The notes: generated from the letters alone by a model not told the origin. 64,000 nucleotides of DNA from Butyrivibrio sp. Su6 (GCF_900108105.1 NZ_FNUR01000004.1:62001-126000); one strand, 5' to 3'; shown: positions 8,044 to 17,114, numbered from the stretch's first letter. Made by a program: numbers and translations.

Positions 8044-9363
8044 TCACCCCACCTTTTCTTTGATGCGATCAGCATATTTCTCAACAAATTCATCAGCTTT
8101 TCCTTCTCCGCCTTCATCCTTCTGGTTTATGGAAAGAAGTATCTCCTCCATTGAGTTTTTGCCAAAAAACTCATAGGCTTCTTTTACCGGCCCATACCAG
8201 GCAAGGCGCCCTGTTCTCGTGGCATCCTTTGCCAAAACAATCACATCGTCAAAAAGATCTATGACTCTGTCAGGAGTGTGCGTTATAACTAAAACTATTT
8301 TTCCCTCATCCGCTATCTCCCTTAGCTTTTCAAAAAGGCTTCTTGCTACAACACCATCAAGACCTGAGTCAGGTTCATCAAGGATAAAAAGGGACGGATT
8401 GGAAATAAACTCCATGGCAATAGACAACCTTTTTCTTTGGCCGCCCGAGAGCTTTTCCACTAAGGAATTCCTTACAGCTGTAAGCCCAAACTGGTCCAAC
8501 ATATTTGCGATCCGGTTTTCTCTTTCCATAATAGATGCATCCGCAGATAGCCTCATAAGAGCCGCATCTGTAAGGGTCATTTCAACGGTATCATTCCCTC
8601 TCATCAGATCCTGCTGAGGAACAAAGCCTATATCATATTTCATTTTCTTATAATCTTTATATACATCATTATCATCCAGCATTACGTTGGCATCGGCTTT
8701 TTCATAGCCCGTAACTGCATTTAACAGGGTTGTTTTTCCTGCTCCTGACCCTCCAAGAAGAAGTACCATATGTCCTCTTGGTATTGCCATATGTATGTCT
8801 TTAAGCAGAGTCTTTTTCCTGAAAAAGTCTATGACTGTCCTCTCCGTGATATTGACCGTAAGTCCTTCCGAGGCAGCCACAATGTCCTTTCCAAGCTCTT
8901 TTGCACCATTTTTAGCGACCTGAACTACCTTTTTTTCAGGCACATACTTTGGAGCCACTCCCCAAAGTATTAGTACCGGGCCATCGAAAATGATCAGTGG
9001 GATTATCCACCTCTTTTTAAGGCCAAACATCTTAATCAGCCCTAAATAGATCCTGATCGTATAAATAACATTTGTTACATATAAGGCTATAAGCGGAATT
9101 GAAATAAGTAGCTCAACTTCTTCCGGACCGTCAATAACAATCAGGGTCAGCGTGATCAGATAATAAAAAAATGTAGTTACGGCAAAAACCCTTCCCTCTT
9201 TCTCTTTGTCGGCACAAAGAGCCATATGATACTCTCTGGCAAAAGGAATCAAAGCCCATATTCTTTTAACACCACATTTCTTGAACAGAAACCAACAGCC
9301 AAAAATCATGAGAATACTATTGCATGTAGGGAATACATCTTTTAGAATCTGTGGATCAAACAT
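8044..9363 (-). CDS. ABC transporter ATP-binding protein with N-terminal membrane segments (ABCG-like)
   Basis: This 439-residue protein has two parts. Residues 1-140 hold about four hydrophobic segments; residues 170-400 form an ABC ATPase with Walker A GGSGAGKT (204-211), signature LSGGQRKR (305-312) and Walker B LFILDEPDSGLD. The ATPase is of the ABCG/White type, usually fused to its permease. Here the permease is the next gene, 6 bp away, while the ATPase carries its own unrelated membrane part. AAGGAG precedes the ATG. The pair is likely an exporter of a hydrophobic or peptide substrate, but this is inferred only from family. Confidence 0.8.
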   Translation of the reverse strand: MFDPQILKDVFPTCNSILMIFGCWFLFKKCGVKRIWALIPFAREYHMALCADKEKEGRVFAVTTFFYYLITLTLIVIDGPEEVELLISIPLIALYVTNVIYTIRIYLGLIKMFGLKKRWIIPLIIFDGPVLILWGVAPKYVPEKKVVQVAKNGAKELGKDIVAASEGLTVNITERTVIDFFRKKTLLKDIHMAIPRGHMVLLLGGSGAGKTTLLNAVTGYEKADANVMLDDNDVYKDYKKMKYDIGFVPQQDLMRGNDTVEMTLTDAALMRLSADASIMERENRIANMLDQFGLTAVRNSLVEKLSGGQRKRLSIAMEFISNPSLFILDEPDSGLDGVVARSLFEKLREIADEGKIVLVITHTPDRVIDLFDDVIVLAKDATRTGRLAWYGPVKEAYEFFGKNSMEEILLSINQKDEGGEGKADEFVEKYADRIKEKVG

Positions 9364-9452
9364 GACGTTCTCCTTTTTAATCTACTATATGACGTTTTGA
9401 TATTATTATTTTATCATCCACAAAATCAATCGCCAAGCTCACAAACAGCAAG

Positions 9453-9495
9453 AAAAAAGCTGCCATCCCAGATTTACCACCTGAAATGACAGCTT
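9453..9495 (-). terminator. Intrinsic terminator after the secreted-protein gene
   Basis: On the minus strand AAGCTGTCAT (9486-9495) pairs with ATGGCAGCTT (9457-9466), with one wobble, and is followed by TTTTTTCTT. It lies 28 bp after the stop of the gene ending at 9523. Confidence 0.8.
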
Positions 9496-9522
9496 AATAA
9501 TGAGAGGCCTGTTATTAACTTA

Positions 9523-9954
9523 TTAATCCTGATTCTGTATCTGTGTCACATAATAATTATTCAGATACTCACAAGCATAAATCTTGCCTTCATCTGTCAT
9601 GAGGCATGGAATATCTCCTGCCATGAAGAAATTATAGACAAGCGTCCCTTCAAATGCATATCTCTCTACAGCACCAATGCCATTAATTGTCGTATTGGAT
9701 TGAGTATAATCGGTGTACACATGAGATATTCCATCGTTGAGATAGGCAATATTCTCACCATTTTTTTCGTATAGCGCTAAAACTATCTCACTATTGTCAT
9801 CTGCCTGTCCATGAAGCGCCGTCAAAAAACGAGCTCCACTTATATAAAGAGCTGCATCATTTGACGCCAATACATTTGTAGCCATGAAATTTCCACTCAG
9901 TGCCATTGACAATGCAAGAACTATACCAGCTAAGATCTTAATAAATTTTCCCAT
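9523..9954 (-). CDS. Small secreted protein of unknown function
   Basis: This is a 143-residue protein from the ATG at 9954, which has GGATGG upstream; an upstream in-frame ATG at 9993 lacks such a site and would spoil the signal peptide. MGKFIK plus a hydrophobic core ending near NVLASNDAA is a clear signal peptide, with cleavage probable after ALA- or LAS-type residues. The mature part of about 115 residues has no motif I recognise. It stands alone, with its own terminator. No function can be assigned. Confidence 0.65.
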   Translation of the reverse strand: MGKFIKILAGIVLALSMALSGNFMATNVLASNDAALYISGARFLTALHGQADDNSEIVLALYEKNGENIAYLNDGISHVYTDYTQSNTTINGIGAVERYAFEGTLVYNFFMAGDIPCLMTDEGKIYACEYLNNYYVTQIQNQD

Positions 9955-10126
9955 AATACTTTCACCATCCTTATCGTGTATTTTTGATTGCAATAATATA
10001 TACGAATCGGATTATGAAAATGGCAATAAAATTTCCTCGGTATTTTTTTAATAGTTTTTTTATAATTATTTTCCCTGGATTCGGTTACAATAGGTCTAAG
10101 GATTTTTTGTTTGGGGAGAGTATCTT

Positions 10127-10288
10127 ATGGGGGAAGAGTTAAATTATATTGTTCTTACATGCAACGGTGGTAAAAACGGATACATTGCCGAAGATATAGA
10201 TACGCATATTCAGGTTCACGGGTACGATTACTACAAAACTGTAGAGAAACTCAAAGACCTGGTTAAAGAGCTAAAAAAGGGAGCATAA
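10127..10288 (+). CDS. Small hypothetical protein (53 residues)
   Basis: GGGGAGAG lies 6 bases before ATG at 10127 and the frame is open to TAA at 10286. The product has 53 residues (start MGEELNYIVL, end KELKKGA) with balanced charge, no hydrophobic segment, and a plausible C-terminal helix of Lys, Leu and Glu. Its stop lies inside the ascending arm of a strong terminator hairpin, as often seen for real genes. It is divergent from the secreted-protein gene. The function is unknown. Confidence 0.6.
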   Translation: MGEELNYIVLTCNGGKNGYIAEDIDTHIQVHGYDYYKTVEKLKDLVKELKKGA

Positions 10289-10309
10289 CACTTACGTGTT
10301 GCTCCCTTT
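10276..10309. terminator. Bidirectional terminator between the 53-residue gene and the pectate lyase gene
   Basis: AAAGGGAGC (10276-10284) pairs with GCTCCCTTT (10301-10309). AACAC pairs with GTGTT inside it, with a two-base bulge and TTAC loop. On the minus strand it is followed by a T-run (CTTTTTTAG); on the plus strand by TTTAATTATT. It serves two convergent genes. Confidence 0.75.
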
Positions 10310-12946
10310 AATTATTACTATTGCAGCTGCCAAAATAAGCATTGCTGCAACTGTTATAGGTACTAGCGGACTCTTTTCTTCTGTGGCATTATCCACATTT
10401 TCTTCCGTTTCAGCTTGTATTTCTTCTTCCTTCTCGGGAATGACCTCTTCCGACTCTAATGAGCTTTCTTCACTGCTTTCTTCCATAGCTTTGCTTGCAT
10501 TTTCAAATTCAGAAGTACCCTTGGCGCTGAGTTTTAGGAAAGAGCCCAGGTCAATACTCCCCTCGCTTGTCCTCATATTCATAGCCACAGCTAAAGGATC
10601 ATTTGCATCTGCTACCGGTGCCTCAAGAGATTCAAACCAGTCATCTTCAATTATTACATCGTCAACATTTCTTGCCTTTTGTCTTATCCAGAAATAATTG
10701 TTGTTTCTGTAAATATCATCATCATTCTGAGTCTCACCAGTCGATATTTTTTCATCAACATCTTGATTCTCAGTTCTGTATGAAATAAGTCCATCCACGT
10801 AATAAGAGGTATCCTGAGAGTTGCCGGTATAAAGCGCCACATTATAAGCACCGTTGTTAAAAGATTTACAGTCATATATCTGAATATCCGGGCCAGAGTT
10901 AGAGTCAATTCCCCTTGCCTTGTTTCCCCATGCCACAGAGTTTATCAGCATATGCTGGCCTGGCATATTTGATCCGCCCATCTTAAACCCGTTGCCGTTT
11001 CCCTGCTCTGAGCCGTCAAGTCCATATCCATTGGAAAAAGCCAAACAATTCTGGATGGTAACCTTCCCGATCATGCCTGTTTCAGCTTTAGCAAACAGAT
11101 CCCAGCCATCATCAGCATTATTATAAGATATACACTCATTAAATACATTTCGATCGCCAACAGTCAGCTTAGCTGCAAAACCATCTGCATCCTCAAAACC
11201 TGAATCTGCATTACCATATGAAATGCAATTAGTAATAAGATTGTCACAAGGCCACTTCTCATAGCTATCGCTTGGTAAAAATCTACTTATCTGAATACCG
11301 GTGTTACCATTCTCATAGGTATACACATCTTCCAAAATATTGCTGTTTCCAGAAACCAGTATTCCTTTTTGGCCATCACCTGAATGAGTGCAGTCAATTC
11401 CTTTAACATGCCAGTAGTCACCGGCAAAAACAAAGCCGGCACAAGCACTGTTAAAATTAAATATCGCCCTTCCACCATCAGTCATTACATTTATAGGCGC
11501 ATCTTCAGTTCCGCTGATTCCCCTATATACAGTTACTGTCTCATCGAGACTGTATTCTCCTGCCTTTAGAACAATTGTCTGCCCCGGTTTAACATATTTG
11601 ACAGCAGTATAAATATCTACTTCATTGCCTTCACTTCCATCTCCCTCAGGCCTGCCATCCGGTGAAACATATACCTTTTCATCATCATTTATAGTTTCAT
11701 ACTTCACTGCATAATTAAATTCCTTCGTCTCATATGACGATAGACGCTTATATTCATCATTATCCGGTAAATAATCACTTAACGGGGTAAAAGAAAGCTT
11801 GAAAGAATTAATGCCCTCTTTAAGTGAAGTATCTACACTTAGAGTTTCACCAGCAAAGACCTCATGTTCATCTACAAGTTTTTCTCCATATGGATCTACT
11901 ACGGTAAGGTACCCATCAGCATTGCCCAAGTATTCTAGCAGATATATATCAGAATTCGCATATGGAGCTGAAACAACTTTATAATCTGGATTCACATAGG
12001 TGATAGGCCTCTCCTCTGCCGGCGCATCATTTTTAGGATCAGTAACGGAAAAAACTATATCACTAAAAGTTGCTGTCACAGTGCGGGAAGCAAAAAATCC
12101 CACGTAAACATTATCCTCATCCAGTTGATCCAGTGCCTCGGGATCATAGAACTTTTGCGTACAATAAACGTTATCTTTGTTATCAAGGTAGCTCAAAAAA
12201 TATCCAGTGTTATTTTTTTGAATACGTAATCTGACCTCAGATTTTGAATCATCGATAGTGTTTTGAGCGCCAGTTTGCTCATTTTCCCAAAGATTGTATA
12301 CTCCTGATCCCTTTCTCGCGCAGGAATTCTCAAGAGTGTACATGGTTGATGAAAAGAACTGATTGACCGTAGCTGTGTCATTTGATTCAAATAAAGAAAG
12401 ATTTTCTTTGGTAACACCTTTTTTCTCCTGCGCACCCAGGCCATCCTTCATGGTGATTTTCTCAAAATTCCCATCATTTACAACTTCACCCTTCAGAGGG
12501 TCAAAATAATATTCGACTTTAGTACCCATAACCATATATGAGTTGTTCCAAAAAGTGCTATTGTCCCCATGTTCCCCCACTCTGTCTGCAGCCATAAGTC
12601 CAAAGCCTTCCTGCCCATTAGTAAAGGTCCATGAATCAACTTTTGCTGTTGCTGTAAGAGTAAAATTCTTATCAGCAGGAATTGGGATATAATAAAAAGA
12701 AAGACCATCCGTACTGGCCGGAACAATCTTTCCTTTCCCATTTAGGCTCCATACAGTAACAGAACCATCGTCATTTAGTTTAAATCCTGAATTTTCTTCT
12801 TTACCTGAAACTCCCTGTCCAAAGGCCGAAAAATTCCATACAGCCAGGCTTTCTTCTGTCTTTGCATAAGAAACATTACCCGGCTGAACAAGATTACTTA
12901 CAGTTAGACAAAGTATAAATATTAGTGCAAAAAGTTTTCTTTTCAT
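10292..12946 (-). CDS. Membrane-anchored pectate lyase-like protein (polysaccharide lyase family 9)
   Basis: This 884-residue surface protein has a signal peptide (1-28), a beta-sandwich-like N-terminal region (about 30-300), a linker, then a right-handed parallel beta-helix (about 410-760). The helix contains PL9 hallmarks such as DADGFAAKLTVGDRN, NADDGWDLFAK and GNGNGFKMGG. PL9 enzymes cleave pectate by calcium-dependent beta-elimination; the acidic clusters fit that. A Glu/Ser-rich stretch (about 800-855) is followed by a single membrane helix (about 858-877) and a short tail, so it is membrane-tethered and not LPXTG-linked. No Shine-Dalgarno site is visible before the ATG, which is unusual here. 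Confidence 0.85.
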   Translation of the reverse strand: MKRKLFALIFILCLTVSNLVQPGNVSYAKTEESLAVWNFSAFGQGVSGKEENSGFKLNDDGSVTVWSLNGKGKIVPASTDGLSFYYIPIPADKNFTLTATAKVDSWTFTNGQEGFGLMAADRVGEHGDNSTFWNNSYMVMGTKVEYYFDPLKGEVVNDGNFEKITMKDGLGAQEKKGVTKENLSLFESNDTATVNQFFSSTMYTLENSCARKGSGVYNLWENEQTGAQNTIDDSKSEVRLRIQKNNTGYFLSYLDNKDNVYCTQKFYDPEALDQLDEDNVYVGFFASRTVTATFSDIVFSVTDPKNDAPAEERPITYVNPDYKVVSAPYANSDIYLLEYLGNADGYLTVVDPYGEKLVDEHEVFAGETLSVDTSLKEGINSFKLSFTPLSDYLPDNDEYKRLSSYETKEFNYAVKYETINDDEKVYVSPDGRPEGDGSEGNEVDIYTAVKYVKPGQTIVLKAGEYSLDETVTVYRGISGTEDAPINVMTDGGRAIFNFNSACAGFVFAGDYWHVKGIDCTHSGDGQKGILVSGNSNILEDVYTYENGNTGIQISRFLPSDSYEKWPCDNLITNCISYGNADSGFEDADGFAAKLTVGDRNVFNECISYNNADDGWDLFAKAETGMIGKVTIQNCLAFSNGYGLDGSEQGNGNGFKMGGSNMPGQHMLINSVAWGNKARGIDSNSGPDIQIYDCKSFNNGAYNVALYTGNSQDTSYYVDGLISYRTENQDVDEKISTGETQNDDDIYRNNNYFWIRQKARNVDDVIIEDDWFESLEAPVADANDPLAVAMNMRTSEGSIDLGSFLKLSAKGTSEFENASKAMEESSEESSLESEEVIPEKEEEIQAETEENVDNATEEKSPLVPITVAAMLILAAAIVIIKGSNT

Positions 12947-13031
12947 AGTGTATAGTTTATACGAAGAACCCGGTCCTGTGACCCCTGTTTAGAAAACTAT
13001 AATAATAATTTAATTCTTTTTAACTAGTAGT

Positions 13032-13409
13032 TCACTTCTTAAATTCCTCTGAATAATACGGTAAAATTATGCACTCTCCTGCAACAATTGAATCCGCATC
13101 TTCAAGGTTGTTTATTCCACATACCTCTCTTATATAAGATGTATGATCTCTGTAATCTTCAGTAATATATTTATCAGCAAGACTCTCCAGAGTGTCTCCC
13201 GAATGTACCGTGACAGATGTGTAGTATTTATATTTAACCGCTTCAGAACGAGCTTCTGTCACAAGTGTAGATGCGATAAATGCGGCTATCACAGCCAGTA
13301 TTGCTATAACCGCTCCCACCAAAAAGCGTTGTCTTCTTACTATTTTCAGTCTTCTTTTCTTATTCTCTGCTATTCTGATTTCCCTATAAGTCATATATGC
13401 CTGATCCAT
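13032..13409 (-). CDS. LysM-domain membrane protein, YneA-like (possible SOS cell-division inhibitor)
   Basis: This is a 125-residue protein from the ATG at 13409, which has AAGGAGGG eight bases upstream; the longer frame to 13451 has no such site. A basic N-terminus is followed by one membrane helix (about 29-50) and an extracellular LysM domain (about 65-115) beginning VTVHSGDTLESLADKY. This matches YneA of Bacillus subtilis, the LexA-controlled division suppressor. It is divergent from a Y-family DNA polymerase gene, with three LexA-like boxes between. The context strongly supports DNA-damage control; the division-inhibiting role is inferred from the family. Confidence 0.75.
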   Translation of the reverse strand: MDQAYMTYREIRIAENKKRRLKIVRRQRFLVGAVIAILAVIAAFIASTLVTEARSEAVKYKYYTSVTVHSGDTLESLADKYITEDYRDHTSYIREVCGINNLEDADSIVAGECIILPYYSEEFKK

Positions 13410-13584
13410 AACAAATCCCTCCTTAAACACACTGATCTCTACCAATTTCAAGTACTAAGTTAAAGTTCTTATTTCTGATGGTATTATAATTGCAGATATA
13501 CAGAGTCATAAAAAGTACAGTACATTTTATTGGACTTCGCGATGCTTTTCTGGTTATAACAAAAATTTTATAATCTGTTCGATT

Positions 13585-13646
13585 GAAACATTTGTTCGAT
13601 AGATGTATTATAAAAATGCCCAACATATGTTCGGAACATATATTCG
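13585..13646. promoter_or_regulatory. Cluster of three LexA-like SOS boxes
   Basis: The Gram-positive LexA box is CGAACNNNNGTTCG. Three matches lie between the divergent LysM and polymerase genes: GAAACATTTGTTCG (13585-13598), CCAACATATGTTCG (13620-13633) and GGAACATATATTCG (13633-13646). The last two share one base, so two LexA dimers could hardly bind both in the same face without interaction. The last box ends 22 bp before the polymerase start. Damage-inducible expression of both neighbours is expected. Confidence 0.75.
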
Positions 13647-13668
13647 ATTCTGAAGTAAGGATATGCCT

Positions 13669-14958
13669 ATGAACAATAATTTCAAGATCATAGAACCGGA
13701 TGATCGCTGTTATCTCATCATAGATCTCAAGAGCTTTTTTGCCAGCGTGGAATGCGTGGACAGAGGGTTAGACCCCATGACCACGCTCCTTGCCGTCGCT
13801 GACAAGGACAGGAGCAAGAGCACTATCTGCCTTGCCATAACCCCGGCAATGAAAGCCCTTGGAATAAAAAACCGCTGCAGGATCCATGAGATTCCCAAGC
13901 ACCTGGACTATATAATCGCAACTCCCAGAATGAAGAGATATATCGATATTTCAGCCGACATCTACGAGATATATCTCAGCTATGTTTCAAAGGACGACAT
14001 ACATGTATATTCCATCGATGAATCTTTTCTTGATGTAACACACTACCTTGGGCTCTATGGGTTATCCGCCCACGATCTGGCCCTTAAGATAATGAACGAC
14101 ATAAAAGAAAAGCTGGGACTTAGGGCTACCTGCGGTATCGGTACTAATCTGTACCTCGCCAAGGTAGCCCTTGATATCCTTGCTAAACATTCGCCGGATT
14201 TCATTGCCGAATTAAACGAAGACACTTTTAAACAGCGGCTATGGACCCATCGCCCGCTTACAGACTTTTGGAGAATTGGGCCCGGAACACAGCGCCATCT
14301 CAATTCCCTTGGTATGTACACCCAAAAAGACATAGCTCACTTTCCGGAAAATATCCTGTACAAGCAGTTCGGCGTTAATGCAGAATACATCATTGACCAT
14401 GCCTGGGGGCGGGAGTCCTGCACGATGCAGGATATAAAGAACTACCAGTCCCGGTCCAAATCTTTATCCTGCGGACAGGTGCTTATGCGGGATTATAGCT
14501 TTGATGAAGCGCTGATCATCGTAAAGGAAATGGCTGATGAGCTCTCGCTTGATATGACAGCCGCCCATGTAGTGAGCAACAACATCTCGCTTTTCATCGG
14601 ATACAGCGCCGAGACTTTTCCTCCCACCGGAGTAAGCGCCACTTTACAGGTAACAACCAACTCTTACAGAATACTTATGGATGCATTTGTGCAGCTTTAT
14701 ACCAGGTCAGCCATGCGAGATGTGCCCATAAGACGGGTAAATGTCAGTGCCAATTCTGTACTGGACGAATGCTTTGAGCAATACAGCTTTTTTGTTGATC
14801 CATCTGTAATGGAAAAAGACAGAAAGATCCTCCAATCAGTAAATGAGATCAAGGACCGCTACGGCAAAAATTCTGTGATCAAGGGTATGGATCTATACGA
14901 CGCTGGCACCTCCATACAAAGAAATGTCCAGATTGGAGGCCACAAAGCCGGATTTTAA
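13669..14958 (+). CDS. Y-family DNA polymerase (UmuC/DinB-like), SOS mutagenesis
   Basis: This 429-residue lesion-bypass polymerase has the catalytic carboxylates in IDLKSFFASVE near residue 20 and in SIDESFLDV near 116. A fingers and thumb region follows (WRIGPGTQRHL is the helix-hairpin-helix), then a little-finger domain. The length and the following yolD-like gene fit the Gram-positive UvrX/YqjW group rather than DinB. The ATG at 13669 is chosen because AAGG is 8 bases upstream; the ATG at 13663 is only 2 bases from it. LexA-like boxes lie just upstream. It would copy past damaged bases during the SOS response. Confidence 0.85.
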   Translation: MNNNFKIIEPDDRCYLIIDLKSFFASVECVDRGLDPMTTLLAVADKDRSKSTICLAITPAMKALGIKNRCRIHEIPKHLDYIIATPRMKRYIDISADIYEIYLSYVSKDDIHVYSIDESFLDVTHYLGLYGLSAHDLALKIMNDIKEKLGLRATCGIGTNLYLAKVALDILAKHSPDFIAELNEDTFKQRLWTHRPLTDFWRIGPGTQRHLNSLGMYTQKDIAHFPENILYKQFGVNAEYIIDHAWGRESCTMQDIKNYQSRSKSLSCGQVLMRDYSFDEALIIVKEMADELSLDMTAAHVVSNNISLFIGYSAETFPPTGVSATLQVTTNSYRILMDAFVQLYTRSAMRDVPIRRVNVSANSVLDECFEQYSFFVDPSVMEKDRKILQSVNEIKDRYGKNSVIKGMDLYDAGTSIQRNVQIGGHKAGF

Positions 14959-14974
14959 CTAAAAGGAGGTAGCC

Positions 14975-15430
14975 ATGCCAAGAGCAGACAGAGCAAGCCA
15001 GTTTCTACCCTTTGCCGCCCTGAAGGGCTTTGAGGAAGCACTGAGAGAACGCGAGAAAAAAGAGATAAAGAAAATTGCACTTACGAATGAAACTTTAGAC
15101 GATCAGGAACATGAGAAGCATGAGGAGCATGAGATTTTTATTATGAGTAAGATTATAAATGAAGTAGATGTGATCTGCGAACACAAGTCAGATGGGAGCA
15201 TAATCCCGCTTAAGTTCCGATTTATGAACGAGGACGGAGAATATGACACTTTCACTGTTAAGGGATATCGTGAGTCCAAAAGGAAAAGCACCTATACAAC
15301 AGCAGATGGGATCTATGCCACTGATTCCACCACCATATTTGAATGTATGATCACTGTCTTGGGAATGAAACGAGTTGTAAAGCTCTACTACGACCCCAGA
15401 ACTAATACAACATGGCGACTTGCAATATGA
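14975..15430 (+). CDS. YolD-like protein (partner of the Y-family polymerase)
   Basis: This 151-residue protein starts MPRADRASQFLPFAAL, typical of YolD-like proteins. A charged, His/Glu-rich linker (about 30-50) is followed by a small beta domain with FRFMNEDGEYDT and a C-terminal MKRVVKLYYD. In Firmicutes such proteins are encoded directly behind a UvrX-type polymerase and are thought to play the UmuD-like accessory role. Here the start is 16 bp after the polymerase stop, with AAAGGAGG upstream. Co-expression as an SOS unit is almost certain; the biochemical role is inferred. Confidence 0.8.
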   Translation: MPRADRASQFLPFAALKGFEEALREREKKEIKKIALTNETLDDQEHEKHEEHEIFIMSKIINEVDVICEHKSDGSIIPLKFRFMNEDGEYDTFTVKGYRESKRKSTYTTADGIYATDSTTIFECMITVLGMKRVVKLYYDPRTNTTWRLAI

Positions 15431-15549
15431 AGTCCATTAAAATATAGCATTTTTTGAATTGTTTTAGATGCATATTGATAAGCAAATTTTGCCCGATAGA
15501 TGTATATTATTATTTGAGAATGTATTTTTGGCTTTTTAAGGAGGGCGAA

Positions 15550-16194
15550 ATGAAAATAATTAGTGTTACAGATCCAGAGTTTACTAACTATGGACGAATC
15601 ATTGAGGGGTACGAAGAAGAAAAGAAACAGATTATGGAAGCTTTAGGTGCCAACACACCAATCCCTGAAGGAACTGAGTATGTTGCTGAGGAAAAGGTTC
15701 TTCAGGAACTTGAAGCTTCAGTTAAGATGACAAACACACTCTTTGGTGGATCACCAATGCAGTATGGATGGTGCAATGGTCACAACACAAAGCTCAATTG
15801 CCTTGAATATCACCGTTCAAGCGAGATCAATCTCGGCGCAACAGATTTTATTCTCCTTTTAGCAAAAAGAGAAGAGATTTCCGATTATAAACTGGATTCA
15901 AGCAAAGTTAAGGCTTTCCTCGTTCCAAAGGGAGTAATGGTAGAAGTATATGCAACAGCTCTCCACTACGCTCCTTGTCAGGCTCATAAGGACTCTGGAT
16001 TCCAGGTTCTTGTTGGTCTTCCACAGGGCACAAATGTTGGTAAGCCTGAGTACACAGCTGTAAACCAGGAAGATAAGCTTCTTAGAGCTACCAATAAATG
16101 GCTCCTTGCTCATGCTGATTCAAAAGAAGCAAAGGATGGAGCATGGATCGGTATAACCGGCGAGAACATCGATATTGCCGGAGATATCCAGTAA
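15550..16194 (+). CDS. DUF4867-like conserved protein
   Basis: This 214-residue cytoplasmic protein starts at the ATG preceded by AAGGAGGG; the longer open frame from 15454 has no ribosome site. It contains YGWCNGHNTKLNCLEYHRS, SEINLGATDFILLL and VEVYATALHYAPC, a set of conserved His, Glu and Cys residues in a probable cupin-like barrel. I associate this with the DUF4867 family of gut Firmicutes, often near sugar-metabolism genes. The function is not known. It is monocistronic, with a strong terminator after it. Confidence 0.65.
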   Translation: MKIISVTDPEFTNYGRIIEGYEEEKKQIMEALGANTPIPEGTEYVAEEKVLQELEASVKMTNTLFGGSPMQYGWCNGHNTKLNCLEYHRSSEINLGATDFILLLAKREEISDYKLDSSKVKAFLVPKGVMVEVYATALHYAPCQAHKDSGFQVLVGLPQGTNVGKPEYTAVNQEDKLLRATNKWLLAHADSKEAKDGAWIGITGENIDIAGDIQ

Positions 16195-16220
16195 ACTCCC
16201 TGCATATTCATTAGCAAAAT

Positions 16221-16258
16221 AAAAACTGAGCAGCCACAACAGACTGCTCAGTTTTTTT
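16221..16258. terminator. Bidirectional terminator after the DUF4867-like gene and larE
   Basis: AAACTGAGCAG pairs with CTGCTCAGTTT around a 10-base loop. T-rich runs follow on both strands, TTTTTTTAT on the plus strand and a shorter one on the minus strand. It separates convergent genes; its plus-side T-run overlaps the last codons of larE. Confidence 0.85.
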
Positions 16259-17099
16259 ATTTTGCTAAAGTTTCATTCATACTTCCGGTTCTGTAGCCTT
16301 TCAGATCCAGAGATACATAGTTAAATCCATACTCTTTAAATGTACTATATACAGCATCCCTAAACTCTGATTCCATAAAACGGTCAAAATCTTCAGGAAG
16401 AACCTCAATCCTTGCAACATCTGTGCCATGGATCCTGACTCTGAACTGCTTAAATCCTGCATCTAAAAGATACTGTTCAGCCTTATCTACCATACTGAGC
16501 TTTTTCTCTGAAATAAGCTCTCCATATGGAAATCGACTTGCAAGGCAGGCAAAAGAAGCCTTTTCTGCGGTAGGAATCCCTAAATATGTGGACATTACCC
16601 TTATCTCCTGCTTAGTAAAACCTATTTTTCTAAGGGGACTTAGTATCCCAAGTTCAGCAATCGCTCTGTGTCCCGGCCTGTAATCTCCCATATCATCCAG
16701 GTTTGATCCCTCAACCACACTTGTTATTCCATGCTTTTTAGCCTCTTCCTGAAATCGCTCAAACAGCCTTCTCTTACAGTGATAGCACCTGTCAGGCGGA
16801 TTATCCGAAAAACCCTCTATAGAAAAAACGTCAGCCTCAACAACGAAGTGTTCTACCCCAAGTTCTTTACAATAATCTGTGGCTTCATGAAGCTCTCTTT
16901 TTGGAAAAAGACAGGATGAAGCAGTAAGTGCAATAACATCTCCTCCAAGTGCAGCATTAGCCGCATACAAAAGAAAAGTGGAGTCAACGCCACTTGAATA
17001 TGCTACTGCAACAGCTCCCAGACTTTTTAAATAATCTTTAAGCTGACCGTACTTGCCCAAAAGTTCCTCGCTTGGAGCGTCAAAATGCGTCTGTGTCAT
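16257..17099 (-). CDS. larE: LarE-like sulfur transferase for nickel-pincer cofactor synthesis
   Basis: This is a 280-residue PP-loop ATPase. The loop SSGVDST is at 35-41; DRCYHCKRRLF at about 103-113 and ACLASRFPYG around C185 are conserved in the family. LarE adenylates and thiolates pyridinium dicarboxylate mononucleotide during assembly of the nickel-pincer nucleotide of lactate racemase and related enzymes. Some LarE proteins sacrifice a cysteine; others carry an Fe-S cluster, and the several cysteines here leave either possible. It is the last gene of a helD-DUF3048-larE string (15 bp gap). LarC is encoded 38 kb away; LarA and LarB are not in the window. Confidence 0.85.
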   Translation of the reverse strand: MTQTHFDAPSEELLGKYGQLKDYLKSLGAVAVAYSSGVDSTFLLYAANAALGGDVIALTASSCLFPKRELHEATDYCKELGVEHFVVEADVFSIEGFSDNPPDRCYHCKRRLFERFQEEAKKHGITSVVEGSNLDDMGDYRPGHRAIAELGILSPLRKIGFTKQEIRVMSTYLGIPTAEKASFACLASRFPYGELISEKKLSMVDKAEQYLLDAGFKQFRVRIHGTDVARIEVLPEDFDRFMESEFRDAVYSTFKEYGFNYVSLDLKGYRTGSMNETLAK

Positions 17100-17114
17100 A
17101 AAATCCTCTTATTT

